Below are positions 1 to 5,920 of a stretch of 10,665 bases of DNA, piece by piece (the stretch's first letter is position 1; each line of letters opens with the position of its first letter). The stretch is from NCBI GenBank assembly GCA_947630865.1, contig CANRJE010000045.1, forward strand, positions 1 to 10,665. Reading direction: 5' to 3'. Made by a program: the position numbers and the translations under genes. The DNA comes from an uncultured Bacilli bacterium (lineage in GTDB: Bacteria; Bacillota_I; Bacilli_A; RF39; UBA660). The notes below the pieces were generated by a model. It had not been told where the DNA came from and ran no database searches. It was given only the letters and a program-made list of their open reading frames with translations.

Positions 1-49
1 TTCCATAGATTTATTTTGCAAGATTAAATTCAACACTTGTACTTTTTAG
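1..49 (+). other. Open 3' tail cut by the window edge, possible transposase or IS end
   Basis: Frame 2 is open from the window edge to a TAG at 47-49 and reads SIDLFCKIKFNTCTF; frame 1 stops at 25-27. The stretch to about 84 is less A-rich than the other gaps and carries short direct repeats: TTTTGCA at 14-20 and 63-69, ACTTGTA at 35-41 and 77-83, TACTTTT at 40-46 and 60-66. The mix of a short cysteine-containing tail and repeated TTTTGCA-like words loosely resembles the 3' end of IS30-type insertion sequences. That is an impression, not a match. It could also be ordinary 3' sequence of an unrelated gene. Confidence 0.22.
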
Positions 50-91
50 GGGTGGAATTTACTTTTGCACTCGAGGACTTGTAATTAAAAG

Positions 92-126
92 AAGAATTTC
101 TTTAAAAAAATATTGAAATTCTTTTT
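92..126 (+). terminator. Hairpin terminator of the upstream (off-window) unit
   Basis: Perfect 9-bp arms, AAGAATTTC (92-100) and GAAATTCTT (115-123), flank a 14-base A/T loop, and T residues follow the right arm. G91:T124 and flanking A:T pairs can lengthen the stem. It is A/T-rich and so weak in stem energy, but placement and shape fit a rho-independent terminator for whatever ends near base 49. Confidence 0.5.
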
Positions 127-141
127 ATTTTCGATTAGAAT
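113..141 (+). promoter_or_regulatory. Candidate promoter for the metallophosphoesterase gene
   Basis: TTGAAA (113-118) and TAGAAT (136-141) are separated by 17 bases, each close to the sigma-A consensus. The -35 box lies in the right arm of the preceding terminator hairpin. The predicted start near 148 would give a leader of about 55 bases. A second pair, TTGAAA (158-163) and TAAAAT (176-181), has only 12 bases between boxes and is a poorer choice. Confidence 0.38.
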
Positions 142-190
142 AATAAGAAGTTTAATTTTGAAAACAATTAAGGTTTAAAATCTTTATTTG

Positions 191-196
191 AGGAGG
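191..196 (+). promoter_or_regulatory. Shine-Dalgarno site that fixes the metallophosphoesterase start
   Basis: AGGAGG lies 6 bases before the ATG at 203. An in-frame TTG at 188 would extend the protein by MRRIK, but those codons are the Shine-Dalgarno site itself and have no ribosome-binding site of their own. The ATG is the supported start. Confidence 0.9.
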
Positions 197-202
197 ATTA
201 AG

Positions 203-937
203 ATGCGAATTGCTGTTTTTTCTGATATTCATGGAAATTTAGAAGCTTTAAAAGAAATATTAAAAGATATTGAAAAAGAAAATATTGATGATATTATCTG
301 TTTAGGAGATGTTATTGGACTTGGACCTAATAGTTCAGAATGTTTAGATTTAATTATTAAAAATAATATTAAATTGGTTTTAGGTAATCATGAACTTTAT
401 TATTTATTTGGAAGTAATATCGATCCTACTATGGATATTAGACATAAAGCTCATTATCGTTATATTGCAGAATCGCTTAATGAAGATGAAAAAATGTTTT
501 TAGAAAAATGTCCTTTATTTATTGAATGTAAATATCAAGATAAGAAATTACTATTTGAACATTTTTTAATTAAAGATAAAACTAAAAAATATCCTTTTTA
601 TAGCCTAGGTTTATTAACAAATATGAAAGATTGTCTTCCTGATGTTATTAAAAAAATAGGAGCAGATTTTATTTTTATAGGACATGAACATAGTAGTTTC
701 ACGATGGACTTTGAAGGTCAAAAATTAGTTGATATAGGAACAAGTGGTTGTGTTAAACGTAATATTACTAATTATACAATAATTGAATTAAGAAACGATA
801 TTCAAGTTATGAAAAAAGTAATTACTTATGATAAAGAAAAATTAGAGGAAGCTTTAAAAAAAATTGACTATCCTGAAAGAAATCAATTAGCAAAACATTT
901 TTTTGGTTATGAAATAGAAAATATTAAAGAAAATTGA
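203..937 (+). CDS. Calcineurin-like metallophosphoesterase
   Basis: A 244-aa cytoplasmic protein of the calcineurin-like metallophosphoesterase superfamily (Metallophos_2 type), expected to bind two metal ions and hydrolyse a phosphoester. All metal-site motifs are visible: SDIHGN with D8 and H10, GDVIG with D36, GNHE with N62 and H63, a lone H120 in LLFEH, and GHEH with H161 and H163 near residue 160. The segment after the second motif (GLGPNSSECLDLI) resembles the small one-domain bacterial phosphoesterases. There is no signal peptide or membrane segment. Start at ATG 203 is set by AGGAGG at 191-196. The gene looks monocistronic, with its own promoter region and a terminator whose stem begins inside its last codons. 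The substrate (cyclic nucleotide, dinucleotide or protein phosphate) cannot be read from the sequence. Confidence 0.9.
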   Translation: MRIAVFSDIHGNLEALKEILKDIEKENIDDIICLGDVIGLGPNSSECLDLIIKNNIKLVLGNHELYYLFGSNIDPTMDIRHKAHYRYIAESLNEDEKMFLEKCPLFIECKYQDKKLLFEHFLIKDKTKKYPFYSLGLLTNMKDCLPDVIKKIGADFIFIGHEHSSFTMDFEGQKLVDIGTSGCVKRNITNYTIIELRNDIQVMKKVITYDKEKLEEALKKIDYPERNQLAKHFFGYEIENIKEN

Positions 938-953
938 TATTTTCTATTTTTTT
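914..953 (+). terminator. Intrinsic terminator overlapping the 3' end of the metallophosphoesterase gene
   Basis: Perfect 11-bp arms, ATAGAAAATAT (914-924) and ATATTTTCTAT (937-947), enclose a 12-base loop, followed by a T run at 947-953. The left arm and loop are coding sequence and the stop TGA (935-937) sits at the base of the right arm. The stem is almost all A/T, so efficiency is uncertain, but the symmetry and T run are clear. Confidence 0.75.
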
Positions 954-961
954 GATATAAT
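934..961 (+). promoter_or_regulatory. Strong extended -10 promoter of the natAB-like operon
   Basis: TTGATA (934-939), a 16-base spacer and TATAAT (956-961), with a TGn extension (TGA, 953-955) directly before the -10 box. The -35 box contains the stop codon of the gene before and lies within the terminator stem. The predicted start near 968 leaves a leader of only about 13 bases before ATG 981, with AGGAG at 971-975. Confidence 0.7.
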
Positions 962-980
962 AGAGATAATAGGAGATAAG

Positions 981-1442
981 ATGAAAAAAATAGTTGAAAT
1001 TGATATTTTAAAAGAAGAACATTTATATGATACATATAATCAAAAAATGGTATCAGATAATTTAGTTGAATACATATATAAAAAAGTAGGACCTATTAGA
1101 AAACAAGATAGTATTGTTATAGTTATAAATAAAAGAATTAAAGATAAATGTGAAATACTATTAAGAGAAGGATTTAAAAAAGGTTATGAAAAAAGTATTT
1201 GGTCACATTATAGAGATAATTATTTACAGATAGTATACTTTTTAATTGGTTTTATTATGTTATTTTTTTCAAGAGTTATTAATGAAAATTTAATATTAGA
1301 CGAAATATTGGTAATTGGTGGTTGGGTTTTAATTTGGGAAGCTATTTCGATTGAAATTTTTAATAATTCCGAAAATAGAAAAAGAAGAAGAATTATGAAG
1401 AAATTAGATGAAGCTGAATTTATTGAAAATTATATAAAATAG
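981..1442 (+). CDS. Small two-helix membrane protein, unrecognised family, first gene of an ABC operon
   Basis: A 153-aa protein with a soluble, charged N-terminal part (about 1-80), two predicted membrane helices (about 81-100 and 105-127) joined by a short polar loop, and a basic then acidic C-terminal tail (RKRRR at 133-137). The second helix carries GGWVLIWEA, an unusual run with a buried glutamate (E120). I recognise no named family. Start ATG 981 has AGGAG five bases upstream. It is the promoter-proximal gene of a unit with the NatA-like ATPase nine bases downstream, whose Shine-Dalgarno overlaps this stop codon. Co-transcription suggests an accessory or sensing role for that transporter, but this is inferred only from position. 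Confidence 0.85.
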   Translation: MKKIVEIDILKEEHLYDTYNQKMVSDNLVEYIYKKVGPIRKQDSIVIVINKRIKDKCEILLREGFKKGYEKSIWSHYRDNYLQIVYFLIGFIMLFFSRVINENLILDEILVIGGWVLIWEAISIEIFNNSENRKRRRIMKKLDEAEFIENYIK

Positions 1443-1451
1443 GAGTTATAT

Positions 1452-2198
1452 ATGTTAAAAGTTGAACATTTAGAAAAGAGATTTAAAAGAACTATTAAAG
1501 ATAATAAAAAAGAAGAATTTTTAGCTGATAATGATATTTCTTTTGTTGCTAATGATGGAGAAATAATTGGAATATTAGGACCAAATGGAGCAGGTAAAAC
1601 AACTTTATTAAGAATGATTGTAGGAATATTAGAACCATCTTCTGGTTTAGTTGAATTTGATTCTAAAAGTTATAAAGATGATGAAATTTCAATTAAAAAA
1701 AATTTAGCTTTCTTATCAGGAAATACTAAACTATATAATTCTATTTCTCCATATGAACTTTTAGAAATGTGTGCTAAGTTTTATGGAGTTAAAAAAGATT
1801 TAATTGCATCAAGAATTAATGAAATTGCAGAGATTTTAGAAATGAAAAACTTTTTATATAGTCGTATAGAAAATTTATCTACAGGTGAAACACAGAGAGT
1901 TAATATAGCAAGATGTTTAATTCATGATCCCAAGTATTATATTCTTGATGAGGCTACTAGTGGTTTAGATATTATTTCTAGTCAGATTATAATTGATTTT
2001 ATTAAAAAAGAAAAAGAAAGAGGTAAAACAATTTTATATTCAACACATTATATGGAAGAAGCTGAAAATATATGTGATAGAGTAATAATGCTTAACAAAG
2101 GACAAATTATTGAAGAAGGAACACCAATTTCAATTAAAGAAAAAACAATGACTAATAATTTAAGAGAAGCCTTTTTCAAATTGATGGAGGGAAAATGA
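1452..2198 (+). CDS. natA: ABC transporter ATP-binding protein, NatA-like
   Basis: A 248-aa ABC ATPase, the energising subunit for the membrane protein encoded next. Walker A is GPNGAGKT (43-50, K49), the signature is LSTGE (142-146), Walker B ends ILDE (D166, catalytic E167), the D-loop is SGLD, and the switch histidine is H199 in STHYMEEAE. At the expected Q-loop the sequence reads AFLSGNTKLY, so the usual glutamine is absent, as I recall for some NatA-type proteins. Residues 12-22 are a lysine-rich insertion before the A-loop. AGGAG at 1441-1445 overlaps the preceding stop. It overlaps the permease gene by 4 bases (ATGA), a sign of coupled translation. NatAB of Bacillus subtilis exports Na+; the substrate here is not shown, so the symbol marks family resemblance only. 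Confidence 0.88.
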   Translation: MLKVEHLEKRFKRTIKDNKKEEFLADNDISFVANDGEIIGILGPNGAGKTTLLRMIVGILEPSSGLVEFDSKSYKDDEISIKKNLAFLSGNTKLYNSISPYELLEMCAKFYGVKKDLIASRINEIAEILEMKNFLYSRIENLSTGETQRVNIARCLIHDPKYYILDEATSGLDIISSQIIIDFIKKEKERGKTILYSTHYMEEAENICDRVIMLNKGQIIEEGTPISIKEKTMTNNLREAFFKLMEGK

Positions 2199-3331
2199 AA
2201 AATATTTTAAAAAAAGAAATTCGAGAATTATTTCGTGATAAAAAATCTTTGATGATGATGTTAATTATTCCCTTTATGATACCTCTTTTAGTTTTAGGAC
2301 TATCAGCTTTATATGAAAGTGAATTAAATCTTGATAATTTAAAATATAATCGAATTGGTTTTACATATAAATTAACTAAAGCTGAAGAAGAAATTGCAAA
2401 AAGAGTAGGGATTGATGCTCATGTTGCTAGTTTAGATAAAATAAAAGAAATGTATGAAAATGATGAATTAGATTTATATGTAACTAAAACAAATAATAAA
2501 TATACGATTAATGGTGTTAATAATGAAGCTATGCTTTATGCTAAATCATTAGTTGATTCGTATTTCACTTTATATGCTGAATTTTTACAAACGGAATATT
2601 TAGAAGAATATAATGTTCCAACGGATTCCTTTAATCAAATAATTCAAGTTGAAGAGAATATTTCTGATTCTGAGAATTTCTTTGCTAGTTATATTGTTAA
2701 TTATGCTTTTCTTTTTATAATCATGGCTATTACTGTTTCAGCTACTTATCCAGCTACTGATGCAACAGCAGGGGAAAAAGAAAGAGGAACACTTGAAACA
2801 CTTTTAACGTTTCCAATCAAGAGTAAAGATATTATAATTGGTAAATTTTTAAGTGTTTCTATATCATCTATTATAACGGGAGTTATTAGTTTAATTTTAG
2901 TTTATTTTTCTTTAATTTTAGCTGGTAATATTTTTAGCATCTATGAAAATGTTAATATGGTTTTATCGATTGAATCTATTATCTTTTCTTTAGTAGTAAT
3001 TCTTGCTTATTCATTCTTAATAAGTGGAATTTGTATTGCTATAGCAAGTTGTTCTAAAAGCTTTAAAGAAGCTCAAAGTGCTTTAACACCTATTACTTTT
3101 TTATCATTTTTCCCTGGATTTATTGCTTTTATGGTTAATTTGAAGTCTAGTTCTCTTATATCTTTAATACCATTTATTAATTATTCTTTAATTTTTAAAG
3201 ATATCTCGGAAGGAGTAATTAATTATTTAGATATTTTTTTGATGTTAGCATCAACAATATTCTTTATAAGTATTGTTTTAATGATTGTTATTAAAGAATA
3301 TAAGTCCGAAAAAATACTATTTACAAATTAA
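2195..3331 (+). CDS. natB: ABC-2 type permease, NatB-like
   Basis: A 378-aa ABC-2 family membrane subunit. One helix near the N-terminus (about 19-40) is followed by a large hydrophilic domain (about 41-163), expected outside the cell. A C-terminal block of helices follows at about 164-186, 212-243, 262-285, 298-316, possibly 320-335, and 345-366. Between the second and third helices lies GEKERGTLETLL (193-204), a hallmark of NatB-type permeases, which I infer couples to the ATPase. Shine-Dalgarno GGAGGG lies within the end of the ATPase gene, and the start overlaps that gene's stop. This arrangement supports an exporter of two permease and two ATPase subunits. No clear terminator lies in the 37 bases before the convergent gene. 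Confidence 0.88.
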   Translation: MKNILKKEIRELFRDKKSLMMMLIIPFMIPLLVLGLSALYESELNLDNLKYNRIGFTYKLTKAEEEIAKRVGIDAHVASLDKIKEMYENDELDLYVTKTNNKYTINGVNNEAMLYAKSLVDSYFTLYAEFLQTEYLEEYNVPTDSFNQIIQVEENISDSENFFASYIVNYAFLFIIMAITVSATYPATDATAGEKERGTLETLLTFPIKSKDIIIGKFLSVSISSIITGVISLILVYFSLILAGNIFSIYENVNMVLSIESIIFSLVVILAYSFLISGICIAIASCSKSFKEAQSALTPITFLSFFPGFIAFMVNLKSSSLISLIPFINYSLIFKDISEGVINYLDIFLMLASTIFFISIVLMIVIKEYKSEKILFTN

Positions 3332-3368
3332 TTATAAAAATTGTTAAAAAAAAATTATGTTAGAAAGT

Positions 3369-4025
3369 TTATCTTTTGAATAAGGTAAAAGGTAAATATT
3401 CAGGATAACTTGTAAAACATAATATTTTTTTTGTGGTTGGATGAGGAAACTCTAATTTATAAGCATAGAGACCAAGATTTTTATTTTGGTCTTTTCCATA
3501 TTTATTATCACCATATAAAGGATGATTAATATGTGAAAACTGAAGTCTTATTTGATGATTTCTACCAGTTTCTAAATCAACTTTAACAAGTGATAAATCT
3601 TTTTTTTGATCATAACTTAGAAGTTGATATTTAAGAGATGCATATTTTCCTATTCCATTCTCTTTAACAATACTTTTAGTTCCTATTTTTTCTAAATAAT
3701 TTTCTAAATGTCCTTCGTTTGCTATTTTTCCATATATAACTGCTAAATAACTTTTCTTAAATGTTTTATTGATAATTGCTTCTTGAAGTCGTTTAGCCGC
3801 TTTACTAGTTCTAGCAAAAACCATAATACCACTTGTTTTTTTATCAAGACGATGAACTAAACCTAGATATACATTACCTTTCTTATTATATTTTTCTTTT
3901 ATATAACTTTTAATAATTGTTAGCATATCAATATCACCTGTAATATCACTTTGACTTAAAATATTTTGAGGCTTGATAACTACAATTATATGGTTATCTT
4001 CATATAAAATTTTTAAATTATTCAT
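3369..4025 (-). CDS. RluA-family RNA pseudouridine synthase
   Basis: A 218-aa protein that would convert uridine to pseudouridine in rRNA or tRNA. The catalytic motif HRLDKKTSG (58-66) holds the essential aspartate D61. The second family motif, ETGRNHQIR, and PLYGDNKYG follow in the expected order. There is no N-terminal S4 domain, so this is the short, single-domain type. I place the start at ATG 4025: an AGGGA (4035-4039) lies 9 bases before it, whereas a TTG at 4034 would sit directly on that site, and the ATG gives the usual RluA N-terminus ILYEDNHIIVV. The start overlaps the methyltransferase stop by 8 bases, so the two are probably translated together. The target uridine cannot be assigned from sequence alone. 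Confidence 0.88.
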   Translation of the reverse strand: MNNLKILYEDNHIIVVIKPQNILSQSDITGDIDMLTIIKSYIKEKYNKKGNVYLGLVHRLDKKTSGIMVFARTSKAAKRLQEAIINKTFKKSYLAVIYGKIANEGHLENYLEKIGTKSIVKENGIGKYASLKYQLLSYDQKKDLSLVKVDLETGRNHQIRLQFSHINHPLYGDNKYGKDQNKNLGLYAYKLEFPHPTTKKILCFTSYPEYLPFTLFKR

Positions 4026-4872
4026 ATTCAACAATCCCTGTTATACCACATGGTAAAATTAAATTATTTTTAGTTATTTTTAAACCAATTTCAAAAGCAT
4101 CAATTTTAGCTTTTTTTTGATTAGTTAAAGTTAAAATATTTTTAATAACTATAGGTGATAAACCAGAATAAGAATTAACCATCATGAATAAAGGATTATC
4201 ACTTAGTAATTCTTGACATAGTTTAATTAAATTAAATAAGTCTTTTTCTAATGACCAAATTTCGCCATTTGCTCCTTTACCATAACTAGGTGGATCCATG
4301 ATAATAACATCATATTTATTACCACGTCTAATTTCTCTTTTAACGAATTTCAAAACATCATCTACTAAAAAACGAATAGGTTTATTATCTAAATGATTAA
4401 GTTTAACATTTTCTTTAGCCCAATCAATCATACCTCTTGATGAATCAACATGAACTACTAGGCCTCCAGCTTTTAAAGCTGCTATACTAGCTGCACCTGT
4501 ATAGGCAAATAAATTTAAAACTTTAATTGGTCTTTTAGAATTTTTAATCATTTCCATCGTATAATTCCAATTGATAGCTTGTTCAGGAAATAAACCTGTA
4601 TGTTTAAATCCCATTTGTTTAATATTAAATTTTAAATCATGATAGGAAACTATCCAATTATCTAAAGGACGATTGTTTTCCCAATGACCTCCACCTTTAT
4701 TGCTACGATAGTAAGTAGCATCTAATTTACTAGGATTTAATTTTCCATTATCCCACATAACAAGAGGATCGGGTCTTAATAAATAAATATTTTTCCATCT
4801 TTCATATTTCATACCAAGACTAGCATCAATTATTTCATAATCAAAAAAATCATCAACAACTTTTATTTCCAT
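4018..4872 (-). CDS. Class I SAM-dependent methyltransferase, COG1092/RlmI-RlmK-like
   Basis: A 284-aa protein resembling the COG1092 group (RlmI, RlmKL). The SAM-binding motif is LFAYTGAAS (121-129), the acidic residue after strand 2 is D143 (HVDSS), a DD lies at 171-172, and motif IV is DPPSYGKG (193-200). RNA is the likely substrate by family and because a pseudouridine synthase gene overlaps its end. At the place where RlmI has its catalytic cysteine (as I recall, FSCSG) this protein reads NSYSG (233-237), so 5-methylcytosine chemistry is doubtful. No N-terminal PUA domain is evident. GAGGT (4877-4881) precedes ATG 4872. The gene is divergent from the sortase and leads a two-gene minus-strand unit. 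The exact base modified is unknown. Confidence 0.83.
   Translation of the reverse strand: MEIKVVDDFFDYEIIDASLGMKYERWKNIYLLRPDPLVMWDNGKLNPSKLDATYYRSNKGGGHWENNRPLDNWIVSYHDLKFNIKQMGFKHTGLFPEQAINWNYTMEMIKNSKRPIKVLNLFAYTGAASIAALKAGGLVVHVDSSRGMIDWAKENVKLNHLDNKPIRFLVDDVLKFVKREIRRGNKYDVIIMDPPSYGKGANGEIWSLEKDLFNLIKLCQELLSDNPLFMMVNSYSGLSPIVIKNILTLTNQKKAKIDAFEIGLKITKNNLILPCGITGIVEYE
4035..4039 (-). promoter_or_regulatory. Shine-Dalgarno site supporting the internal ATG start of the RluA-type gene
   Basis: On the minus strand AGGGA ends 9 bases before the ATG at 4025. It directly abuts the upstream TTG candidate (4034), which leaves that codon no spacing. The site lies inside the 3' end of the methyltransferase gene. 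Confidence 0.55.
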
Positions 4873-4893
4873 AATTACCTCGTATTCTTTTTT

Positions 4894-4899
4894 ATTATA
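4894..4899 (-). promoter_or_regulatory. Extended -10 box of the methyltransferase/pseudouridine synthase unit
   Basis: On the minus strand the sequence reads TGTTATAAT, a perfect TATAAT with a TGn extension. The predicted start is near 4887, about 15 bases before the ATG. No good -35 box is found at 16-18 bases; the sequence there is A/T only, and the extended -10 would compensate. Confidence 0.55.
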
Positions 4900-4931
4900 A
4901 CATGAGTAGTGATGTATATTTTAACATATTT

Positions 4932-4979
4932 TTAAAAAAAATAAAAAAAATTAGGAAAAATTAAAAAAAATAAAAAAAA
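4932..4979. repeat. Tandem A8-tract direct repeat between divergent genes
   Basis: Two perfect 19-base copies of TTAAAAAAAATAAAAAAAA (4932-4950 and 4961-4979) are separated by 10 bases. Each has two A8 tracts nine bases apart, four tracts in 46 bases. Tracts spaced near a helical turn bend DNA. The position just upstream of the sortase -10 region is where an UP-like or curved element would act. Confidence 0.75.
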
Positions 4980-4984
4980 GCGGT

Positions 4985-5002
4985 TATATTCTTAATGGGA
5001 GG
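4985..5002 (+). promoter_or_regulatory. Possible -10 box and Shine-Dalgarno of the sortase gene
   Basis: TATATT (4985-4990) follows the A-tract repeat with no recognisable -35 box. GGGAGG (4997-5002) lies 5 bases before ATG 5008 and is a good ribosome-binding site. If the -10 is real, transcription would start at or just before the ribosome-binding site, an extremely short leader. A promoter further upstream cannot be excluded; confidence applies to the -10, the ribosome-binding site is secure. Confidence 0.35.
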
Positions 5003-5007
5003 TTAAC

Positions 5008-5715
5008 ATGAAAAGGAAAAAAATTATCTTTTATTTTTTAGTTTTATTATTTATATCTTTAATTATTATATCTTTTACTAGTAATATTAATTTTTATAAA
5101 GATGAAAAGAAAATTTATGAAGAAATTACAAATATTAATACTTTAATAGGAGAGGATAATGAATCAGATATTGATTTTTTAGAACTTAAAAAAATAAATA
5201 AAGAAGTTGTTGGTTGGATAGAAGTTTTAGGAAGTAAAGTAGATTATCCTTTTGTTCAAACTACCAATAATAGTTTTTATTTAAATCATACTTTTAATAG
5301 AAATTATAATGGTAATGGTTGGGTATTTATGGATTATCGAGATAAAAATTTTAAAAATAAAAATACTATTATTTATGCTCATGGAATTTATTCAAATGCT
5401 TTATTTGGTTCTTTAATTGATATTTATAATTCAAGTAGTTGGTATCAAGATAATACTAAACATTATATTAATATTACAACACCTGATAAAAAGTTAATTT
5501 ATAAAATATTTAGTATTTATGTTATAAAAACAACTAATGATTATATTGAAACAGATTTTAAAAGTATAAATGAATATAGAGATTTCTTAATTAAAATTAA
5601 AAATAGAAGTTATTATAATTTTAATGAAGAAGTTTTAGTAAATGATAAAATAATTACTTTATCAACTTGCTATAATAAAAAAGAAAAATTAGTTATTCAT
5701 GGAAAACTAATTTGA
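5008..5715 (+). CDS. Class B sortase (SrtB-like) with Lys at the expected catalytic Arg position
   Basis: A 235-aa membrane-anchored cysteine transpeptidase. A KRKK N-terminus leads into one hydrophobic helix (about 6-22), a linker to about 60, and the sortase fold outside the membrane. Class B features include VVGWIEVLGSKVDYPFVQ (67-84), the catalytic histidine H125 in TIIYAHG, and the catalytic cysteine C221 in TLSTC. Sortases place an essential arginine on the next strand; here that strand reads KKEKLVIHGKLI, so the aligned residue is K227 (codon AAA). The cysteine-to-basic-residue distance is 6, whereas S. aureus SrtB has 10 by my recollection. No sortase substrate or pilin gene is nearby, so it may be a housekeeping enzyme acting on proteins encoded elsewhere. 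It stands alone between divergent and independently promoted neighbours. Confidence 0.88.
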   Translation: MKRKKIIFYFLVLLFISLIIISFTSNINFYKDEKKIYEEITNINTLIGEDNESDIDFLELKKINKEVVGWIEVLGSKVDYPFVQTTNNSFYLNHTFNRNYNGNGWVFMDYRDKNFKNKNTIIYAHGIYSNALFGSLIDIYNSSSWYQDNTKHYINITTPDKKLIYKIFSIYVIKTTNDYIETDFKSINEYRDFLIKIKNRSYYNFNEEVLVNDKIITLSTCYNKKEKLVIHGKLI

Positions 5716-5740
5716 TAATAAAATAAAAAAAATATAAAAA

Positions 5741-5773
5741 AAGGGGACTGTCACCCCCTGTGAACAGTCCCTT
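5741..5773. repeat. G/C-rich hairpin, probable dispersed repeat or reverse-strand terminator
   Basis: GGGACTGT (5744-5751) and ACAGTCCC (5764-5771) form a perfect 8-bp stem around a CACCCCCTGTGA loop, extendable by A:T pairs if one G is bulged. Within the loop CAC and GTG can also pair. The loop's C run could alternatively pair with the GGGG at 5743-5746. There is no T run on the plus side, but the preceding A7 would give a T run on the minus strand, the shape of a minus-strand terminator, although no minus-strand gene lies to the right. The composition is strikingly unlike its surroundings. Similar GGGAC-GTCCC hairpins occur as dispersed repeats in some Firmicutes (recollection, not checked). 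Confidence 0.6.
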
Positions 5774-5789
5774 AAAAAGAATAAAAAGG

Positions 5790-5839
5790 GGTTGGCTAGT
5801 GTGATACTAGCGACCAATTCGCCTAAAATTCGAATTGGT
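5790..5839. repeat. Two overlapping hairpins, function unknown
   Basis: The first hairpin pairs GCTAGT (5795-5800) with ACTAGC (5806-5811) over a GTGAT loop, and extends past a bulged G5794 by pairing GGTT (5790-5793) with GACC (5812-5815). The second pairs ACCAATTCG (5813-5821) with CGAATTGGT (5831-5839), nine perfect pairs around a nine-base loop. ACC (5813-5815) is shared, so the extended first hairpin and the full second one compete. Neither is followed by a T run. With 5741-5773 they make about 100 bases of structured DNA 3' of the sortase and 5' of the next promoter. Confidence 0.6.
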
Positions 5840-5891
5840 AGTTACTATATTAATCGATTGTTCTTATTTTGTCAAGAAAAAAAATAAAATA

Positions 5892-5920
5892 TTGACATTA
5901 ATTTTTAAAAAACATATAAT
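5892..5920 (+). promoter_or_regulatory. Perfect-consensus promoter of the ABC exporter operon
   Basis: TTGACA (5892-5897), a 17-base spacer and TATAAT (5915-5920) match the sigma-A consensus at all twelve positions. The predicted start near 5927 gives an ~115-base leader. Dyads overlap it: TGTCAA (5870-5875) mirrors the -35 box, AACAT-ATA-ATGTT (5911-5923) covers the -10, and CATTAA/TTAATG (5896-5901, 5922-5927) spans the core. A promoter this strong with overlapping symmetry suggests repressor control. Confidence 0.88.

Noticed and set aside
158..181. TTGAAA/TAAAAT promoter just before the metallophosphoesterase gene
   Set aside because: The spacer is only 12 bases, too short for a sigma-A promoter; the pair at 113-141 has 17.
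188..202. TTG start extending the metallophosphoesterase by five residues
   Set aside because: The extra codons are the Shine-Dalgarno AGGAGG itself; ATG 203 has ideal spacing and gives the normal family N-terminus.
3332..3368. Bidirectional terminator between the convergent permease and pseudouridine synthase genes
   Set aside because: There are A and T runs, but I could not draw a stem better than a few A/T pairs on either strand.
4026..4034. TTG start for the pseudouridine synthase
   Set aside because: It directly abuts the only plausible ribosome-binding site; ATG 4025 has a 9-base spacing and a typical N-terminus.
4921..4980. CRISPR-like or other short-spacer array
   Set aside because: There are only two copies, made of A tracts with a 10-base gap; this is low-complexity sequence, not an array.
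5788..5850. tRNA or known riboswitch in the hairpin cluster
   Set aside because: There is no cloverleaf, no T-loop GTTCRA and no riboswitch core I recognise, and the structure lies upstream of the exporter promoter, so it is not in that mRNA leader.
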